This document shows, piece by piece, positions 7,683 through 17,434 of a DNA stretch of 49,424 bases. The number at the start of each line of letters is the position of its first letter. Within the stretch, counting starts at the first letter, position 1. Origin of the DNA: Methylobacter sp. (GTDB taxonomy: Bacteria; Pseudomonadota; Gammaproteobacteria; Methylococcales; Methylomonadaceae). The notes below the pieces were generated by a model that did no database searches, had not been told where the DNA came from, and saw nothing but the letters and a program-made list of their open reading frames with translations. The translations under genes and the position numbers were made by a program. The stretch is taken from positions 1 to 49,424 of the forward strand of contig JAPLRU010000109.1 of NCBI GenBank assembly GCA_026399025.1, given 5' to 3'.

Positions 7683-8531
7683 TCAGTTACACTTTAAATT
7701 ATCCAAAATCGCCAAGGTAGGCGCGGACTGGTTCATGGTATAAAAATGCAGGCCGGGCGCGCCGCCATCCAGTAAACGTTGACACAGGTTGCTGACCACG
7801 TCCAGGCCGAATGCTTGGATCGACTCTTTGTCATCGCCAAAACTTTCCAGGCGTTTACGCAACCAGCGAGGAATATCCGCGCCGCACATTTCCGAAAAAC
7901 GGAATAGTTGGGCATATTGGGTAATCGGCATAATGCCGGGTACGATTGGAATGGTTATGCCGCTTTTTTCGCAGGCATCGACAAAGTGAAAATAAGCTTC
8001 GGCATTGTAAAAATATTGGGTAATAACCGCATTGGCTCCCGCAGCTACTTTACGCTTGAAGTTTTTGAAGTCCTCCACGCCACTGACCGCTTGAGGATGC
8101 ACTTCAGGATAGGCGGCGACATGAATCTGGAAATGATCGCCGGTTTCCTGGCGAATAAACTCGACCAGTTCATTGGCGTAGCGGAATTCTCCGGCGGACA
8201 TCATGCCGGAAGGCAAATCGCCTCTTAAGGCGACGATTTTAGTAATGCCATGGTCTTGGTAGTCTTTCAGAATGGCGCGGATATTGGCTTTAGTTGACGC
8301 AACGCAGGATAAATGCGGCGCGGCGGCAATACCTTTAGCTTGAATATCGATGACTGTAGTGAAGGTTTTATCGCGGGTCGACCCTCCTGCGCCAAAGGTA
8401 ACGGAAAAAAAGTCGGGATTAAGTGTTGCCAGTTTGCTATGCACAACTTGCAGGCTGGCCTCGCCTTCTTCGGTTTTGGGCGGGTAAAATTCGAAACTAA
8501 ACAGTTGGGGATGTGTTTTTTGTGATTGCAT
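7683..8531 (-). CDS. metF: Methylenetetrahydrofolate reductase MetF
   Basis: A 282-residue TIM-barrel flavoprotein that reduces 5,10-methylene-THF to 5-methyl-THF, the methyl donor for methionine synthesis. Family marks are F-E-F-Y-P-P-K near the N-terminus (with the conserved Glu), V-T-F-G-A-G-G-S-T-R, L-R-G-D-L-P-S-G, and A-N-A-V-I-T-Q-Y-F-Y-N in the barrel. Length is normal. It is downstream of metK and ahcY on the same strand, so the cluster covers SAM synthesis, SAH removal and methyl-group supply. A large palindromic element (8564-8667) separates it from ahcY and may uncouple its expression. Confidence 0.95.
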   Translation of the reverse strand: MQSQKTHPQLFSFEFYPPKTEEGEASLQVVHSKLATLNPDFFSVTFGAGGSTRDKTFTTVIDIQAKGIAAAPHLSCVASTKANIRAILKDYQDHGITKIVALRGDLPSGMMSAGEFRYANELVEFIRQETGDHFQIHVAAYPEVHPQAVSGVEDFKNFKRKVAAGANAVITQYFYNAEAYFHFVDACEKSGITIPIVPGIMPITQYAQLFRFSEMCGADIPRWLRKRLESFGDDKESIQAFGLDVVSNLCQRLLDGGAPGLHFYTMNQSAPTLAILDNLKCN

Positions 8532-8563
8532 TTTTACGGTCTCACTGACGGGAATCTAAATAT

Positions 8564-8667
8564 ATCGTTCCCACGGTATTTGCCGGACACCGTTCTCTGT
8601 GGACTCATTGTGTCCCGTATCACTGCTGCGATACGGGACACATTCCCACGGAATCCATGGGAACGAT
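8564..8667. repeat. Nested palindromic intergenic element between ahcY and metF
   Basis: Two nested inverted repeats. The outer arms are ATCGTTCCCACGG (8564-8576) and CCATGGGAACGAT (8655-8667), complementary except for one position. The inner arms are GTGTCCCGTATC (8610-8621) and GATACGGGACAC (8630-8641), perfect over 12 bp with an 8-base loop. The CGTTCCCA...TGGGAACG core resembles interspersed intergenic palindromes common in some gammaproteobacteria (from memory). It could stabilise mRNA 3' ends or partly terminate transcription; it lacks a T tract. Confidence 0.8.
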
Positions 8668-8673
8668 GCTTAA

Positions 8674-9966
8674 TCAATAACGATAATGATCGGCTTTAAA
8701 CGGTCCTTCAACCGGAACATTGATGTACTTGGCTTGCTCATCGGTTAACACGGTTAACTTTACGCCCAGTTGTTTAAGATGCGATCTGGCCACTTTTTCG
8801 TCCAGTTTTTTAGGCAGGATATAAACCTTGTTTTCATACTGAGCCGCATTTTTCCACAGTTCCATTTGCGCCAAAACTTGGTTGCAGAACGAGTTAGACA
8901 TGACAAAGCTTGGATGTCCGGTGCCGCAACCCAGGTTAACCAAACGACCTTCCGCCAAAATAATCAGGCGTTTGCCATCAGGAAAAATCACATGATCGAC
9001 TTGAGGCTTGATGTTTTCCCAAGTGTATTGACGCAATGATGCAATGTCGATTTCAGCGTCAAAATGACCGATATTGCAAACAATCGCCTGATCTCTCATA
9101 GCCAGCATATGCTGGTGAGTAATAATATTAAAATTGCCTGTTGCAGTAACAAAAATATTAGCCAGCGGAGCGGCTTCTTCCATCGTTACCACGCGATAGC
9201 CTTCCATTGCCGCTTGCAATGCACAAATCGGGTCAATTTCGGTAATTAATACCGTTGCACCCAGGCCGCGTAAGGATTGCGCGCAACCTTTGCCGACGTC
9301 GCCATAACCGCAAACCACGGCAATTTTACCGGCAATCATTACATCGGTAGCGCGCTTGATGCCGTCAACCAATGATTCGCGGCAACCGTACAGGTTGTCG
9401 AATTTTGATTTGGTGACCGAATCGTTCACATTGAATGCGGGAACTTTTAGCGTGCCTTTAGCGACCATTTCATACAGACGCAATACGCCGGTAGTGGTTT
9501 CTTCGGACAAGCCTTTAATGTCGGCCATTAATTCGGGATATTTTTCATGCATCATGACGGTTAAGTCGCCGCCGTCATCCAGAATCATGTTCGGACGCCA
9601 GCCGTCAAGACCGTCAATGGTTTGAGCAATACACCATTCGGCTTCTTCCTCGGTTTCGCCTTTCCAGGCAAAAACAGGAATACCGGCCGCAGCCATTGCC
9701 GCTGCCGCATGATCTTGCGTGGAAAAAATATTGCAGGAAGACCAACGGACTTCTGCGCCTAATGCGGTCAGAGTTTCAATCAATACTGCGGTTTGAATGG
9801 TCATATGCAAACAGCCGGCGATACGCGCGCCTTTTAACGGCTGTTCCGCGCCGAATTCTTCACGCAGAGCCATTAAGCCCGGCATTTCGGTTTCGGCAAT
9901 ATTGATTTCTTTACGACCCCATTCCGCCAATGCAATATCGGCAATTTTATAATCTGGTTGGCTCAT
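8674..9966 (-). CDS. ahcY: S-adenosylhomocysteine hydrolase
   Basis: A 430-residue NAD-dependent enzyme that splits S-adenosylhomocysteine into adenosine and homocysteine, relieving product inhibition of methyltransferases. Clear signatures: the NAD-binding [11 protein letters not shown] segment, [30 protein letters not shown], and the C-terminal K-A-D-H-Y-R-Y. It lies 24 bases after metK on the same strand, so the two are surely cotranscribed. This short gap leaves no room for a SAH riboswitch directly upstream of ahcY. Confidence 0.97.
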   Translation of the reverse strand: MSQPDYKIADIALAEWGRKEINIAETEMPGLMALREEFGAEQPLKGARIAGCLHMTIQTAVLIETLTALGAEVRWSSCNIFSTQDHAAAAMAAAGIPVFAWKGETEEEAEWCIAQTIDGLDGWRPNMILDDGGDLTVMMHEKYPELMADIKGLSEETTTGVLRLYEMVAKGTLKVPAFNVNDSVTKSKFDNLYGCRESLVDGIKRATDVMIAGKIAVVCGYGDVGKGCAQSLRGLGATVLITEIDPICALQAAMEGYRVVTMEEAAPLANIFVTATGNFNIITHQHMLAMRDQAIVCNIGHFDAEIDIASLRQYTWENIKPQVDHVIFPDGKRLIILAEGRLVNLGCGTGHPSFVMSNSFCNQVLAQMELWKNAAQYENKVYILPKKLDEKVARSHLKQLGVKLTVLTDEQAKYINVPVEGPFKADHYRY

Positions 9967-9990
9967 TATGTTTCCCGTATTTATGTTGAG

Positions 9991-11151
9991 TTAGAGACCG
10001 GCGGCATCTTTTAATGCGTCAACCTTGTCGGTTTTTTCCCAGCTAAAAGAGTCTTCGGTACGACCGAAATGACCATACGCAGCCGTTGTTTGATAGATGG
10101 GCTTTAATAGGCCTAACATTGCAATTAAGCCTTTAGGTCGTAAATCAAAAATATCCCTGATAATCTGCACCAGTCTGTCTTCACTGATTTTGCCGGTACC
10201 GAAGGTTTCGACGGTGATAGAAGTCGGTTCGGCAACGCCGATAGCATAAGAAACCTGAATTTCGCAACGTTCGGCCAATTCGGCAGCAACGATATTTTTC
10301 GCTACATAGCGAGCCATATACGCTGCCGAACGGTCGACTTTTGAAGGATCTTTACCGGAAAATGCGCCGCCGCCGTGTCTTGCCATGCCGCCGTAAGAAT
10401 CGACGATGATTTTACGTCCGGTTAAGCCGCAGTCGCCGACGGGGCCGCCGATAATGAACTGACCGGTTGGATTAATAAAATACTTGGTATCTTTGTGCAG
10501 CCATTCTTTGGGCAAAATCGGCAGGATAATTTCATCCATAACCGCTTCGTGTAAGGCCTTTGTCGCAATTTCAGGCGAGTGCTGAGTCGATAGGACAACC
10601 GCGTCAATCGCTACCGGTTTATTATTTTCATAGCGGAAAGTAACCTGGCTTTTGGCATCGGGACGCAGCCAAGGCAAGGTTTTATTTTTACGAATTTCAG
10701 CCTGGCGTTTAACCAGCAAATGAGAGTAAGTGATCGGAGCCGGCATCAATACGTCGGTTTCATTGCTGGCGTAGCCAAACATTAAACCTTGATCGCCCGC
10801 GCCTTGCTCATGATCGTCTGCCTCATCGACACCCATCGCAATGTCAGCCGACTGTTTGCCAATGGCATTTAAAACCGCGCAGCTTTGTCCGTCGAAACCT
10901 ATATCGCCGTGGTTATAGCCAATGTCGCAAACGACTTTTCGGACCAAGGCTTCAAGATCAACCCAAGCGTCGGTGGTGACTTCGCCCGCTAAAATGACCA
11001 TGCCGGTTTTTACCAGTGTTTCACAAGCAACGCGTGAACGAGGATCTTGTGCCAATAAAGCATCAAGCACTGCATCTGAAATTTGATCCGCGACCTTGTC
11101 AGGATGCCCTTCTGAAACCGATTCTGATGTAAAAGTATAATTATTGCTCAC
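9991..11151 (-). CDS. metK: S-adenosylmethionine synthetase
   Basis: A 386-residue methionine adenosyltransferase forming SAM from methionine and ATP. Motifs: [16 protein letters not shown] near the N-terminus, [14 protein letters not shown], the P-loop-like [16 protein letters not shown], and the intact C-terminal domain. AAGGGGAG precedes the ATG. It leads the metK-ahcY-metF cluster and sits 65 bases downstream of a tRNA-Ile gene. The 37-base leader between the tRNA terminator and metK is too short for a SAM riboswitch; readthrough or a promoter overlapping the tRNA must supply transcription. Confidence 0.97.
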   Translation of the reverse strand: MSNNYTFTSESVSEGHPDKVADQISDAVLDALLAQDPRSRVACETLVKTGMVILAGEVTTDAWVDLEALVRKVVCDIGYNHGDIGFDGQSCAVLNAIGKQSADIAMGVDEADDHEQGAGDQGLMFGYASNETDVLMPAPITYSHLLVKRQAEIRKNKTLPWLRPDAKSQVTFRYENNKPVAIDAVVLSTQHSPEIATKALHEAVMDEIILPILPKEWLHKDTKYFINPTGQFIIGGPVGDCGLTGRKIIVDSYGGMARHGGGAFSGKDPSKVDRSAAYMARYVAKNIVAAELAERCEIQVSYAIGVAEPTSITVETFGTGKISEDRLVQIIRDIFDLRPKGLIAMLGLLKPIYQTTAAYGHFGRTEDSFSWEKTDKVDALKDAAGL

Positions 11152-11186
11152 GATACTCCCCTTAAAAATGTAAAACCCAGATGTAC

Positions 11187-11208
11187 AAAAGGCTGCGTAG
11201 GCAGCCTT
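11187..11208 (-). terminator. Terminator-like hairpin after tRNA-Ile
   Basis: On the minus strand AAGGCTGC pairs with GCAGCCTT around a four-base loop, followed by TTGT, eight bases after the tRNA CCA end. It probably ends or attenuates transcripts coming from rpoD and the tRNA before metK; the T tract is short, so termination may be partial. Confidence 0.65.
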
Positions 11209-11216
11209 CGTGTGTA

Positions 11217-11293
11217 TGGTGGGCCCTGTAGGACTTGAACCTACGACCTGCCGATTATGAGTCGGACGCTCTAACCAACTGAGCTAAGGGCCC
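11217..11293 (-). tRNA. tRNA-Ile2 (anticodon CAU, lysidine type)
   Basis: A 77-nt cloverleaf on the minus strand with encoded CCA: acceptor GGGCCC/GGGCCC, D arm with AGCTCAGTTGGTTAGAGC, anticodon stem-loop CCGAC-TCATAAT... with CAT, and T arm GGTTCAAGTCC. A CAU anticodon could be Met or the AUA-reading Ile2. I assign Ile2 because the body resembles the E. coli ileX tRNA and because that tRNA also lies downstream of rpoD in E. coli and other gammaproteobacteria. The cytidine at the wobble position would need lysidine modification by TilS. Only nine bases separate it from the rpoD stop. Confidence 0.88.
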
Positions 11294-11302
11294 TTATGTT
11301 AT

Positions 11303-13114
11303 TTACTCGCCATCCAAAAAGCATCTTAGTTGTTCAGATCTTGAGGGATGTCTAAGTTTTCTTAATGCTTTGGCTTCAATTTGACGGATTCTTTCACGGG
11401 TCACGTCAAACTGCTTGCCTACTTCTTCCAATGTGTGGTCGGTATTCATGTTAATACCAAAACGCATACGCAGAACTTTTGCTTCTCTTGCCGTTAATCC
11501 CGCTAACACATTTTGCGTGGATTCACGTAGGCCGGCAATCGTTGCCGCTTCAACAGGCGACAATACTTTAGCATCTTCTATGAAATCTCCCAAATGAGAA
11601 TCTTCGTCGTCGCCGATAGGTGTTTCCATTGAAATAGGTTCTTTGGCAATTTTTAATACCTTGCGCACTTTATCTTCGGGCATTTCCATGCGTTCCGCCA
11701 ATTCTTCCGGTGTTGCTTCCCGTCCTAATTCCTGAAGTATTTGTCTGGAAATTCGATTCAGTTTATTGATCGTTTCGATCATATGCACCGGAATACGAAT
11801 AGTTCTGGCTTGGTCGGCAATGGAACGGGTAATCGCCTGCCTGATCCACCACGTTGCGTAGGTAGAAAACTTGTAGCCGCGACGATATTCAAACTTATCG
11901 ACCGCTTTCATTAAACCGATATTGCCTTCCTGAATCAAATCAAGGAATTGTAAACCGCGATTAGTATATTTTTTAGCTATTGAAATGACCAGTCGTAAAT
12001 TAGCTTCAATCATTTCTTTTTTCGCGCGTCTTGCTTTGGCTTCGCCGATAGACATGCGCCGGTTAATGTCTTTGAGTCCGCTAATGGTCAGGCCATATTC
12101 CGATTCTATATCGGCTAATATTTTTTGAGCTTTTCTGACCTCTTTTTCGCGTTCTTTTAATGCTTCAGCATACTTGCTTCCTGTGCTCAAGTACTGGTCA
12201 AACCATTCCGAACTGGTTTCGTGTTCAGGAAATGAAGCAATAAAATCCTTGCGCGGCATTTTTGCATAGTTGACAAAAATATCCATGATCAGTCTTTCCT
12301 GCTCGCGCACCGTAGCAACGCCATTAGGAATGATAGCGGTCAACTTCTTTAAATATTGCGGCGTCCATTTAAATTCCATGAACAACTCAGCCAAAGCTTC
12401 AAATTCTTTTTCGGTCTTATCGCTTGAATAGCCGTGTTTTTTTATTGCTGAGGCTGCCGTTTTTAACTGTTTTCTGAGTGTCTCGACTTTTTCTTTGACC
12501 TCTTCGTAATTCAGTCCCTTGGGTTCTTCTTCTGTGGGCGCCTCTTCGACATCATCGGCCACAGGTAGGGTGGCGACAAAATCTTCGGGTTCGGTCAAAT
12601 CCACAAAACCGGAAATTAAATCCGTCAGGCGAATGCCGCCTTCCTCGCCGGAAATATCATCAAATGATTGTAAAAAATCTTCGACCACCATACATGAGCG
12701 AGCAATGGCTTCAACCAGCTGCTGCTGGCCTTCTTCAATGCGTTTGGCGATTTTTAATTCGTCGGCGCGGGTCAGCAATTCCACCGAGCCCATTTCCCGC
12801 ATATACATGCGAACCGGGTCCGTGGTTCTGCCGAATTCGCTATCAACAGAAGCTAAGGCTGCAACTTCCTCGGCGTCTTCATCGTCCGTGGTAACGGCTG
12901 CGGAATCAGTAATCAGGGAATCTTCATCGGGCGCAACTTCGTAAACCTGAATCCCCATATCATTGATCATGCCAATAATATCTTCAATTTGCTCAGGATC
13001 AACAATATCACTGGGCAAGTGATCGTTAACCTCAGCATAAGTCAGGTAACCCTGCACTTTACCTTTGGCTATCAATTGTTTAAGTTGAGACTGTTGTTGT
13101 TCTTGATTCATCAT
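11303..13114 (-). CDS. rpoD: RNA polymerase sigma factor RpoD (sigma-70)
   Basis: The 603-residue housekeeping sigma factor. Region 1.1 covers about residues 1-80 and is followed by an acidic non-conserved insert. Region 1.2 ([11 protein letters not shown]), region 2 ([13 protein letters not shown] and [14 protein letters not shown], which binds the -10 element), region 3, and the helix-turn-helix of region 4.2 ([14 protein letters not shown]) are all intact. It is the third gene of the conserved rpsU-dnaG-rpoD operon, here with yqeY inserted after rpsU. It has its own -10-like box in the gap after dnaG, as in E. coli where rpoD has internal promoters. Confidence 0.98.
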   Translation of the reverse strand: MMNQEQQQSQLKQLIAKGKVQGYLTYAEVNDHLPSDIVDPEQIEDIIGMINDMGIQVYEVAPDEDSLITDSAAVTTDDEDAEEVAALASVDSEFGRTTDPVRMYMREMGSVELLTRADELKIAKRIEEGQQQLVEAIARSCMVVEDFLQSFDDISGEEGGIRLTDLISGFVDLTEPEDFVATLPVADDVEEAPTEEEPKGLNYEEVKEKVETLRKQLKTAASAIKKHGYSSDKTEKEFEALAELFMEFKWTPQYLKKLTAIIPNGVATVREQERLIMDIFVNYAKMPRKDFIASFPEHETSSEWFDQYLSTGSKYAEALKEREKEVRKAQKILADIESEYGLTISGLKDINRRMSIGEAKARRAKKEMIEANLRLVISIAKKYTNRGLQFLDLIQEGNIGLMKAVDKFEYRRGYKFSTYATWWIRQAITRSIADQARTIRIPVHMIETINKLNRISRQILQELGREATPEELAERMEMPEDKVRKVLKIAKEPISMETPIGDDEDSHLGDFIEDAKVLSPVEAATIAGLRESTQNVLAGLTAREAKVLRMRFGINMNTDHTLEEVGKQFDVTRERIRQIEAKALRKLRHPSRSEQLRCFLDGE

Positions 13115-13159
13115 TTACTCACGGAAGACTCAGTTCGATCCGACTTCGCCGAACCGAAA

Positions 13160-13165
13160 ATTATA
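13160..13165 (-). promoter_or_regulatory. Putative -10 box for rpoD
   Basis: A consensus TATAAT on the minus strand in the 64-base gap between dnaG and rpoD. No convincing -35 hexamer was found at 16-18 bases upstream. A small inverted repeat (GGTTCG/CGAACT-like) lies between it and the rpoD start. Internal rpoD promoters are known in other gammaproteobacteria, which makes this plausible. Confidence 0.4.
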
Positions 13166-13178
13166 CTACAAATTCCTG

Positions 13179-14915
13179 TTATTTTGCACTAAACAATTTA
13201 GCTGTCAGCATTTTACGTAGCAGCTCTTTTTCCTGTGCGTCCAGTCCTTCGGCTTTCTCTTTATCCAACAATTTCTCTATTTTGGCCTTTATGGCTTGCG
13301 TTATCAGTCTATCTAGCGCATCGCAAAACTCAGTTTCTATCCCGTCATCTGGAATTAATAAATCTAATGATGCTAATTTTTTAACAACCAACTCATCAGA
13401 ATGGCTTCGATAGGCCTCCAATAGCACACCATAATTTGTTGGTCTTATATCGGTAATCATTTGCAGGATATTCTTAAATCTTTCAATCCCATCAAACTCT
13501 AAGTAATTCCAATCAATCTCTTTTTGCTCGACTATATCAATAAGTTTAGGATTCTGAACCAACAAAGCCATTACAAATCTTGATAGCGATGGTCGGCCAC
13601 TTTTCTGTCGATGTTTATTTTCCTGTTTTTTATAAGCCAGTATAGCTTCGTTATCCAAAATGTGCTGCTTGGCTAGGCTAGATAATTTTTCAAACATCAT
13701 TTCTCTAAATGCGCCGATTGGTAATTGCTCCAAGTAAGATGCGGCTTCATTTCTCAAGCTAGAACGCCCTTCCATTTTGGACAGCTTTAAATCTTTAGAA
13801 AAATGTTCGAAAAAATAATCTGATAAAAATTGAGCTGCTTCCACGCTGTCATTGAACCTATCGGGCCCTTCTTCGCGCATCAATGAATCCGGATCATGGT
13901 TTTGCGGTAACAACATGATACGAATTTGCCTGCCACCCTTTAAGGATGGAAAGACCGCGGCAATTGCTCTCCATGCCGCTTCCCTGCCGGCCTTATCACC
14001 GTCAAAGCAAAATACCAGTTCCGATGAAAACCGAAATAGCATATCAAGGTGCGCTTGCGATGTAGCTGTTCCTAAGGTTGCAACTGCATAATGAATACCA
14101 AACTGAGTTAGGGTGATAACATCCATATACCCCTCGACAACCAAAATCCTCTTGGGTTTGGTGTTTTTCTTCAAAAGTTCATACAGTCCGTAAACTTCTT
14201 TGCCTTTGTGAAATAGGGGCGTTTCCGGAGAATTCAAGTATTTGGGCAAAGAATCGTCGAGGACTCGTCCGCCAAAACCTACAATTCGGGCGCGCTTATC
14301 CCGGATGGGAAACATGATGCGTCCGCGAAAGCGGTCATACGGCTGCCCGCCTTCTTTGCTGACTAGCAATCCGGTCTCAAGCAATAATTGCGGGTTAAAG
14401 CGGGATGCAAGAGTCTGCCATTCATCGGGTGCATAGCCCAGCATGAAGTCGCCGGCACAATCGCCACCGATACCCCTGTTTTTTAAATACTCAACCGCTT
14501 TCTTTCCTTCATCGTTAGTCCGCAACTGTTCCACATAAAAAGCGGCTACCTGTTCCATTAGCGCATACAGGCTATTTAAATCTTCTTTTTTTTGTCCTGA
14601 CGGGTATTCGATTGATTCCCTAGGTACCTCTACTCCGGCAAATCCCGCCAAATCCTCAACGGCTTCAACGAAATCAAGATGGCTAAAATCCATCAGAAAG
14701 CTAATTGCATTGCCGCTGGCGCCGCAACCAAAGCAGTAAAAAAATTGCTTTTTTCGGTTTACGGAAAAGCTGGGTGTTTTTTCGGCATGAAAAGGGCAGC
14801 GGGCGACAAAGTTGTTACCCGTTTTTTTTAGAGGAACGTGCGAATCGATTAAATCGACAATATCAACCCGCACCAAAAGATCATCAATAAATTCGCGTGG
14901 AATTCTACCGGACAC
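13179..14915 (-). CDS. dnaG: DNA primase DnaG
   Basis: A 578-residue primase that lays RNA primers for replication. The N-terminal zinc-binding domain has C40-P-F-H43 and C61-F-G-C64. The central RNA-polymerase domain contains the R-G-R-I-M-F-P-I motif and a TOPRIM fold with V-V-E-G-Y-M-D-V-I and C-F-D-G-D-K-A-G. The C-terminal about 150 residues form the DnaB helicase-binding domain. The start is GTG at 14913-14915, with AGGGTG upstream. Length is normal. It is flanked by yqeY and rpoD in the macromolecular-synthesis operon. Confidence 0.97.
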   Translation of the reverse strand: MSGRIPREFIDDLLVRVDIVDLIDSHVPLKKTGNNFVARCPFHAEKTPSFSVNRKKQFFYCFGCGASGNAISFLMDFSHLDFVEAVEDLAGFAGVEVPRESIEYPSGQKKEDLNSLYALMEQVAAFYVEQLRTNDEGKKAVEYLKNRGIGGDCAGDFMLGYAPDEWQTLASRFNPQLLLETGLLVSKEGGQPYDRFRGRIMFPIRDKRARIVGFGGRVLDDSLPKYLNSPETPLFHKGKEVYGLYELLKKNTKPKRILVVEGYMDVITLTQFGIHYAVATLGTATSQAHLDMLFRFSSELVFCFDGDKAGREAAWRAIAAVFPSLKGGRQIRIMLLPQNHDPDSLMREEGPDRFNDSVEAAQFLSDYFFEHFSKDLKLSKMEGRSSLRNEAASYLEQLPIGAFREMMFEKLSSLAKQHILDNEAILAYKKQENKHRQKSGRPSLSRFVMALLVQNPKLIDIVEQKEIDWNYLEFDGIERFKNILQMITDIRPTNYGVLLEAYRSHSDELVVKKLASLDLLIPDDGIETEFCDALDRLITQAIKAKIEKLLDKEKAEGLDAQEKELLRKMLTAKLFSAK

Positions 14916-15007
14916 AACTGCACCCTGAAAATTGATGCAAAAGACAGCGCGCCCAGAGCAGGCGGCTTAGGCGGCGCAGGAGCAGTTGCTGAGCATTCAG
15001 TAAAAAG

Positions 15008-15457
15008 CTAAACTGCCAGCGCAGCCTTGATTTTATTGCTCACGGCCGACATATCGGCGCGCCCCTGCATTTTTGCTTTAAGCAAAGCCATGACTTTGCC
15101 CATATCCTTAACCGATTCTGCGCCGGACTCCGCAACAGCATCTTTAACCATTGCATCTATTTCGGCCTCGGTCAACGCTTGCGGCAAAAAATCCTGAATC
15201 ACCGGAATCTCGGCTTCTTCAATGGCGACCAAGTCATCTCGGCCGGCTTCGGCAAATTGGCGGATAGATTCACGGCGTTGCTTGAGCATCTTGTCAAGCA
15301 CCAAAATGACCCGCTCATTATCCAAAACAATGCGCTCATCGACCTCGACCTGCTTAATCGCGGCCAAAATCAAACGAATCACACCCAGTCTTGCTTTATC
15401 TCCGCCTTTCATGGCGGCTTTCATATCATCCTTGATACGATCAGTTAACAAATCCAT
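15008..15457 (-). CDS. yqeY: GatB/YqeY domain protein
   Basis: A 149-residue YqeY-like protein. The family resembles the C-terminal tRNA-binding tail domain of GatB and is suspected, not proven, to act on aminoacyl-tRNA. The sequence shows the usual N-terminal helical part (M-K-A-A-M-K-G-G-D-K-A-R-L) and the C-terminal M-G-K-V-M-A-L-L-K-A-K-M-Q-G-R-A-D signature. It lies 16 bases after rpsU and before dnaG on the same strand, a common arrangement in gammaproteobacteria. The 92 bases between it and dnaG hold no clear signal. Confidence 0.92.
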   Translation of the reverse strand: MDLLTDRIKDDMKAAMKGGDKARLGVIRLILAAIKQVEVDERIVLDNERVILVLDKMLKQRRESIRQFAEAGRDDLVAIEEAEIPVIQDFLPQALTEAEIDAMVKDAVAESGAESVKDMGKVMALLKAKMQGRADMSAVSNKIKAALAV

Positions 15458-15473
15458 CGCAGTTACCTTGGTT

Positions 15474-15707
15474 TTACAGTGCAGGGCGTCCGCGACGTAA
15501 GTTTTTCAATGCATAACGTTCACGCGCCAATTTTTTCAAGTGACGCTTAACAGCCGCCGCGCCTTTACGTTTGCGCTCCGCGGTTGGCTTTTCATAAAAC
15601 TCGCGGCGACGTACTTCCGCCAATACACCTGCTTTCTCGCAAGCGCGTTTAAAACGGCGAATCGCAATATCAAATGGTTCGTTTTCTTTGATTTTTACTG
15701 ACGGCAT
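15474..15707 (-). CDS. rpsU: 30S ribosomal protein S21
   Basis: A 77-residue basic protein beginning [12 protein letters not shown], with the conserved [11 protein letters not shown] and [10 protein letters not shown] segments and an Arg/Lys-rich tail. S21 binds the small subunit near the anti-Shine-Dalgarno region and is needed for initiation. It is slightly longer than the E. coli protein through a C-terminal extension. First gene of the operon, preceded by a good promoter at 15778-15805 and transcribed divergently from tsaD, as in many relatives. Confidence 0.97.
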   Translation of the reverse strand: MPSVKIKENEPFDIAIRRFKRACEKAGVLAEVRRREFYEKPTAERKRKGAAAVKRHLKKLARERYALKNLRRGRPAL

Positions 15708-15777
15708 ATAATGACCCGAATATGTTAATATTTAAAAAGTTAGGATGTTTCAATCCACTGAACAAACAGAACCCTTA

Positions 15778-15805
15778 ATTATACCTTTACTTTTATAAAT
15801 TTCAA
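15778..15805 (-). promoter_or_regulatory. Sigma-70 promoter of the rpsU operon
   Basis: On the minus strand TTGAAA (15800-15805) and a consensus TATAAT (15778-15783) are separated by 16 bases. It points toward rpsU and leaves a leader of about 65 bases. The divergent tsaD gene starts 8 bases beyond the -35 hexamer, so its promoter must overlap this region. Confidence 0.65.
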
Positions 15806-15812
15806 AAACTCA

Positions 15813-16817
15813 ATGTACGTTTTAGGCATAGAAACTTCTTGCGACGAAACCGGTGTCGCCATTTATCACTCCGAACAAGGCCTGTGTAGTCACCTTTTAT
15901 ACAGTCAGGTTGATATGCATAGCGAATATGGCGGCGTTGTTCCCGAGCTGGCCTCGCGCGATCATATTCGAAAATTAGTGCCGCTGATCAAGCAATGCTT
16001 ACGGGAAAGTCGGCTGACCGGCAAGGATATTAACGGCATTGCTTACACCGCGGGACCGGGACTGATGGGAGCTTTGCTGGTCGGCGCAGCAACGGCCAGA
16101 AGCTTGGCTTGGACATGGCAAGTTCCGGCTATTGCCGTTCATCACATGGAAGGGCATCTGCTGGCGCCTATGCTGGAAGAAAATCCGCCGGAGTTTCCCT
16201 TTGTTGCGTTGCTGATTTCCGGAGGGCACACCCTGCTTGTACAGGTTGAAGGTATCGGCCGCTATCGGCTATTAGGCGAATCCTTGGATGACGCCGCCGG
16301 TGAAGCTTTCGATAAAACCGCAAAAATGCTGGGTTTGGGTTATCCGGGCGGGCCAAAGCTGTCCGCGCTTGCAGAGCGGGGCAAGCCACAAATTAAATTT
16401 CCCCGGCCGATGACCGATCGTCCCGGATTGGATTTTAGCTTTAGCGGCTTAAAAACATTCACGCTGAATGCCGTCAACAACTCGGAGAAAACCGATCGGG
16501 ACAAGGCCGATATCGCCGCCGCATTTCAACAGGCGGTTGCCGAAACGCTCAGCATTAAATGCAAGCGGGCTTTGCAGCAAACCGGCCTGAAAAGATTGGT
16601 TGTCGCCGGAGGCGTCAGCGCCAACAAACAAATTCGCGCATGTTTAACGGAAATGGTTGCTAAAGAGAATGCCCGGCTGTATTTCCCCAGACTCCAATTC
16701 TGCACCGACAACGGCGCGATGATCGCTTATGCCGGTTGTCGGCGTTTAATGGCGGGCCAACAGCAAGGGTTGGAAATTTATGCCCGGCCGCGCTGGCCGA
16801 TTAGCGAGTTGTCTTAA
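15813..16817 (+). CDS. tsaD: tRNA N6-threonylcarbamoyladenosine transferase TsaD
   Basis: A 334-residue ASKHA-fold protein that, with TsaB/TsaE/TsaC, places the t6A modification at A37 of ANN-decoding tRNAs. The iron-binding H-H-M-E-G-H motif lies near residue 110, and the family N-terminus G-I-E-T-S-C-D-E-T and later A-G-G-V-S-A-N and C-T-D-N-G-A-M-I-A motifs are intact. It is divergent from rpsU, a widely conserved gene order. No clear ribosome-binding site precedes the ATG, suggesting a short or leaderless transcript. The 140 bases after its stop show no clear feature. Confidence 0.96.
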   Translation: MYVLGIETSCDETGVAIYHSEQGLCSHLLYSQVDMHSEYGGVVPELASRDHIRKLVPLIKQCLRESRLTGKDINGIAYTAGPGLMGALLVGAATARSLAWTWQVPAIAVHHMEGHLLAPMLEENPPEFPFVALLISGGHTLLVQVEGIGRYRLLGESLDDAAGEAFDKTAKMLGLGYPGGPKLSALAERGKPQIKFPRPMTDRPGLDFSFSGLKTFTLNAVNNSEKTDRDKADIAAAFQQAVAETLSIKCKRALQQTGLKRLVVAGGVSANKQIRACLTEMVAKENARLYFPRLQFCTDNGAMIAYAGCRRLMAGQQQGLEIYARPRWPISELS

Positions 16818-17050
16818 GAGTGAAAGCAAAGTCGGATTCTTTAATTTGCTACAAAGCTATCAAGGTCATAAGCGGCTTACACGGATAGATAAATGACAAG
16901 AATTATGGTCTGATAACTTTTAACGGATAAGGCTTTCTTTTTTATTGTGTAAATAACATGATACAGCCGTTAAGCAGCATAACGGTTTTTTATCAACAAA
17001 CGCTCCCATGCTCCGCTTGTGGACGTTACTTTGCCTTTGAGAGGTCGAAA

Positions 17051-17257
17051 ATGAATGAAGACACCTTAAATATCGAGGTCAGAAAATACCTTAAAAACGT
17101 CGGTATCACCTCGCAACGAGAGATCGAACATGCAGTACTCAAAGCCGTCGAAGCCGGAACACTGAACGGTTCCGAGTTCATAGAAGTGAAAATGACCTTG
17201 GAAGCTCCTGCGATTGGCGTCAATCATTGTATTGAAGGAAAAATAGCGCTGGAATAA
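17051..17257 (+). CDS. DUF6494-like small protein
   Basis: A 68-residue protein starting MNEDTLNIEVRKYLK, with N-V-G-I-T-S-Q-R-E-I-E and ending I-E-G-K-I-A-L-E. From memory this matches the DUF6494 family of small conserved proteins of unknown function in proteobacteria. The ATG at 17051 is preceded by GAGAGG at a good distance; the frame extends 93 bases further upstream, but that part is Cys-containing and unlike the family. The C-terminal half looks like a beta-strand segment. It is followed 177 bases later by another small soluble protein gene of uncertain function on the same strand. Confidence 0.7.
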   Translation: MNEDTLNIEVRKYLKNVGITSQREIEHAVLKAVEAGTLNGSEFIEVKMTLEAPAIGVNHCIEGKIALE

Positions 17258-17434
17258 ACAACGTTAAAAACTTGAGTTTGATTGAGTTCATCTTAATTCG
17301 GCTTAAACCGGTTGGCTATGCTCAACATGAGCACGGATTGCGGCAACCCGTAACCGTTCGCACTACTCTGCTGAGTGACTAAACAATACGCAACCCAGCC
17401 TGGAGCCGACCATAACAAACAGAGGAGATAAATC

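Noticed and set aside
9967-9990. Possible SAH riboswitch before ahcY
   Set aside because: Only 24 bases separate metK and ahcY, too short for the known fold.
11152-11186. Possible SAM riboswitch before metK
   Set aside because: The leader between the tRNA terminator and metK is about 35 bases, too short for any SAM riboswitch class I know apart from very small ones, and no stem pattern was seen.
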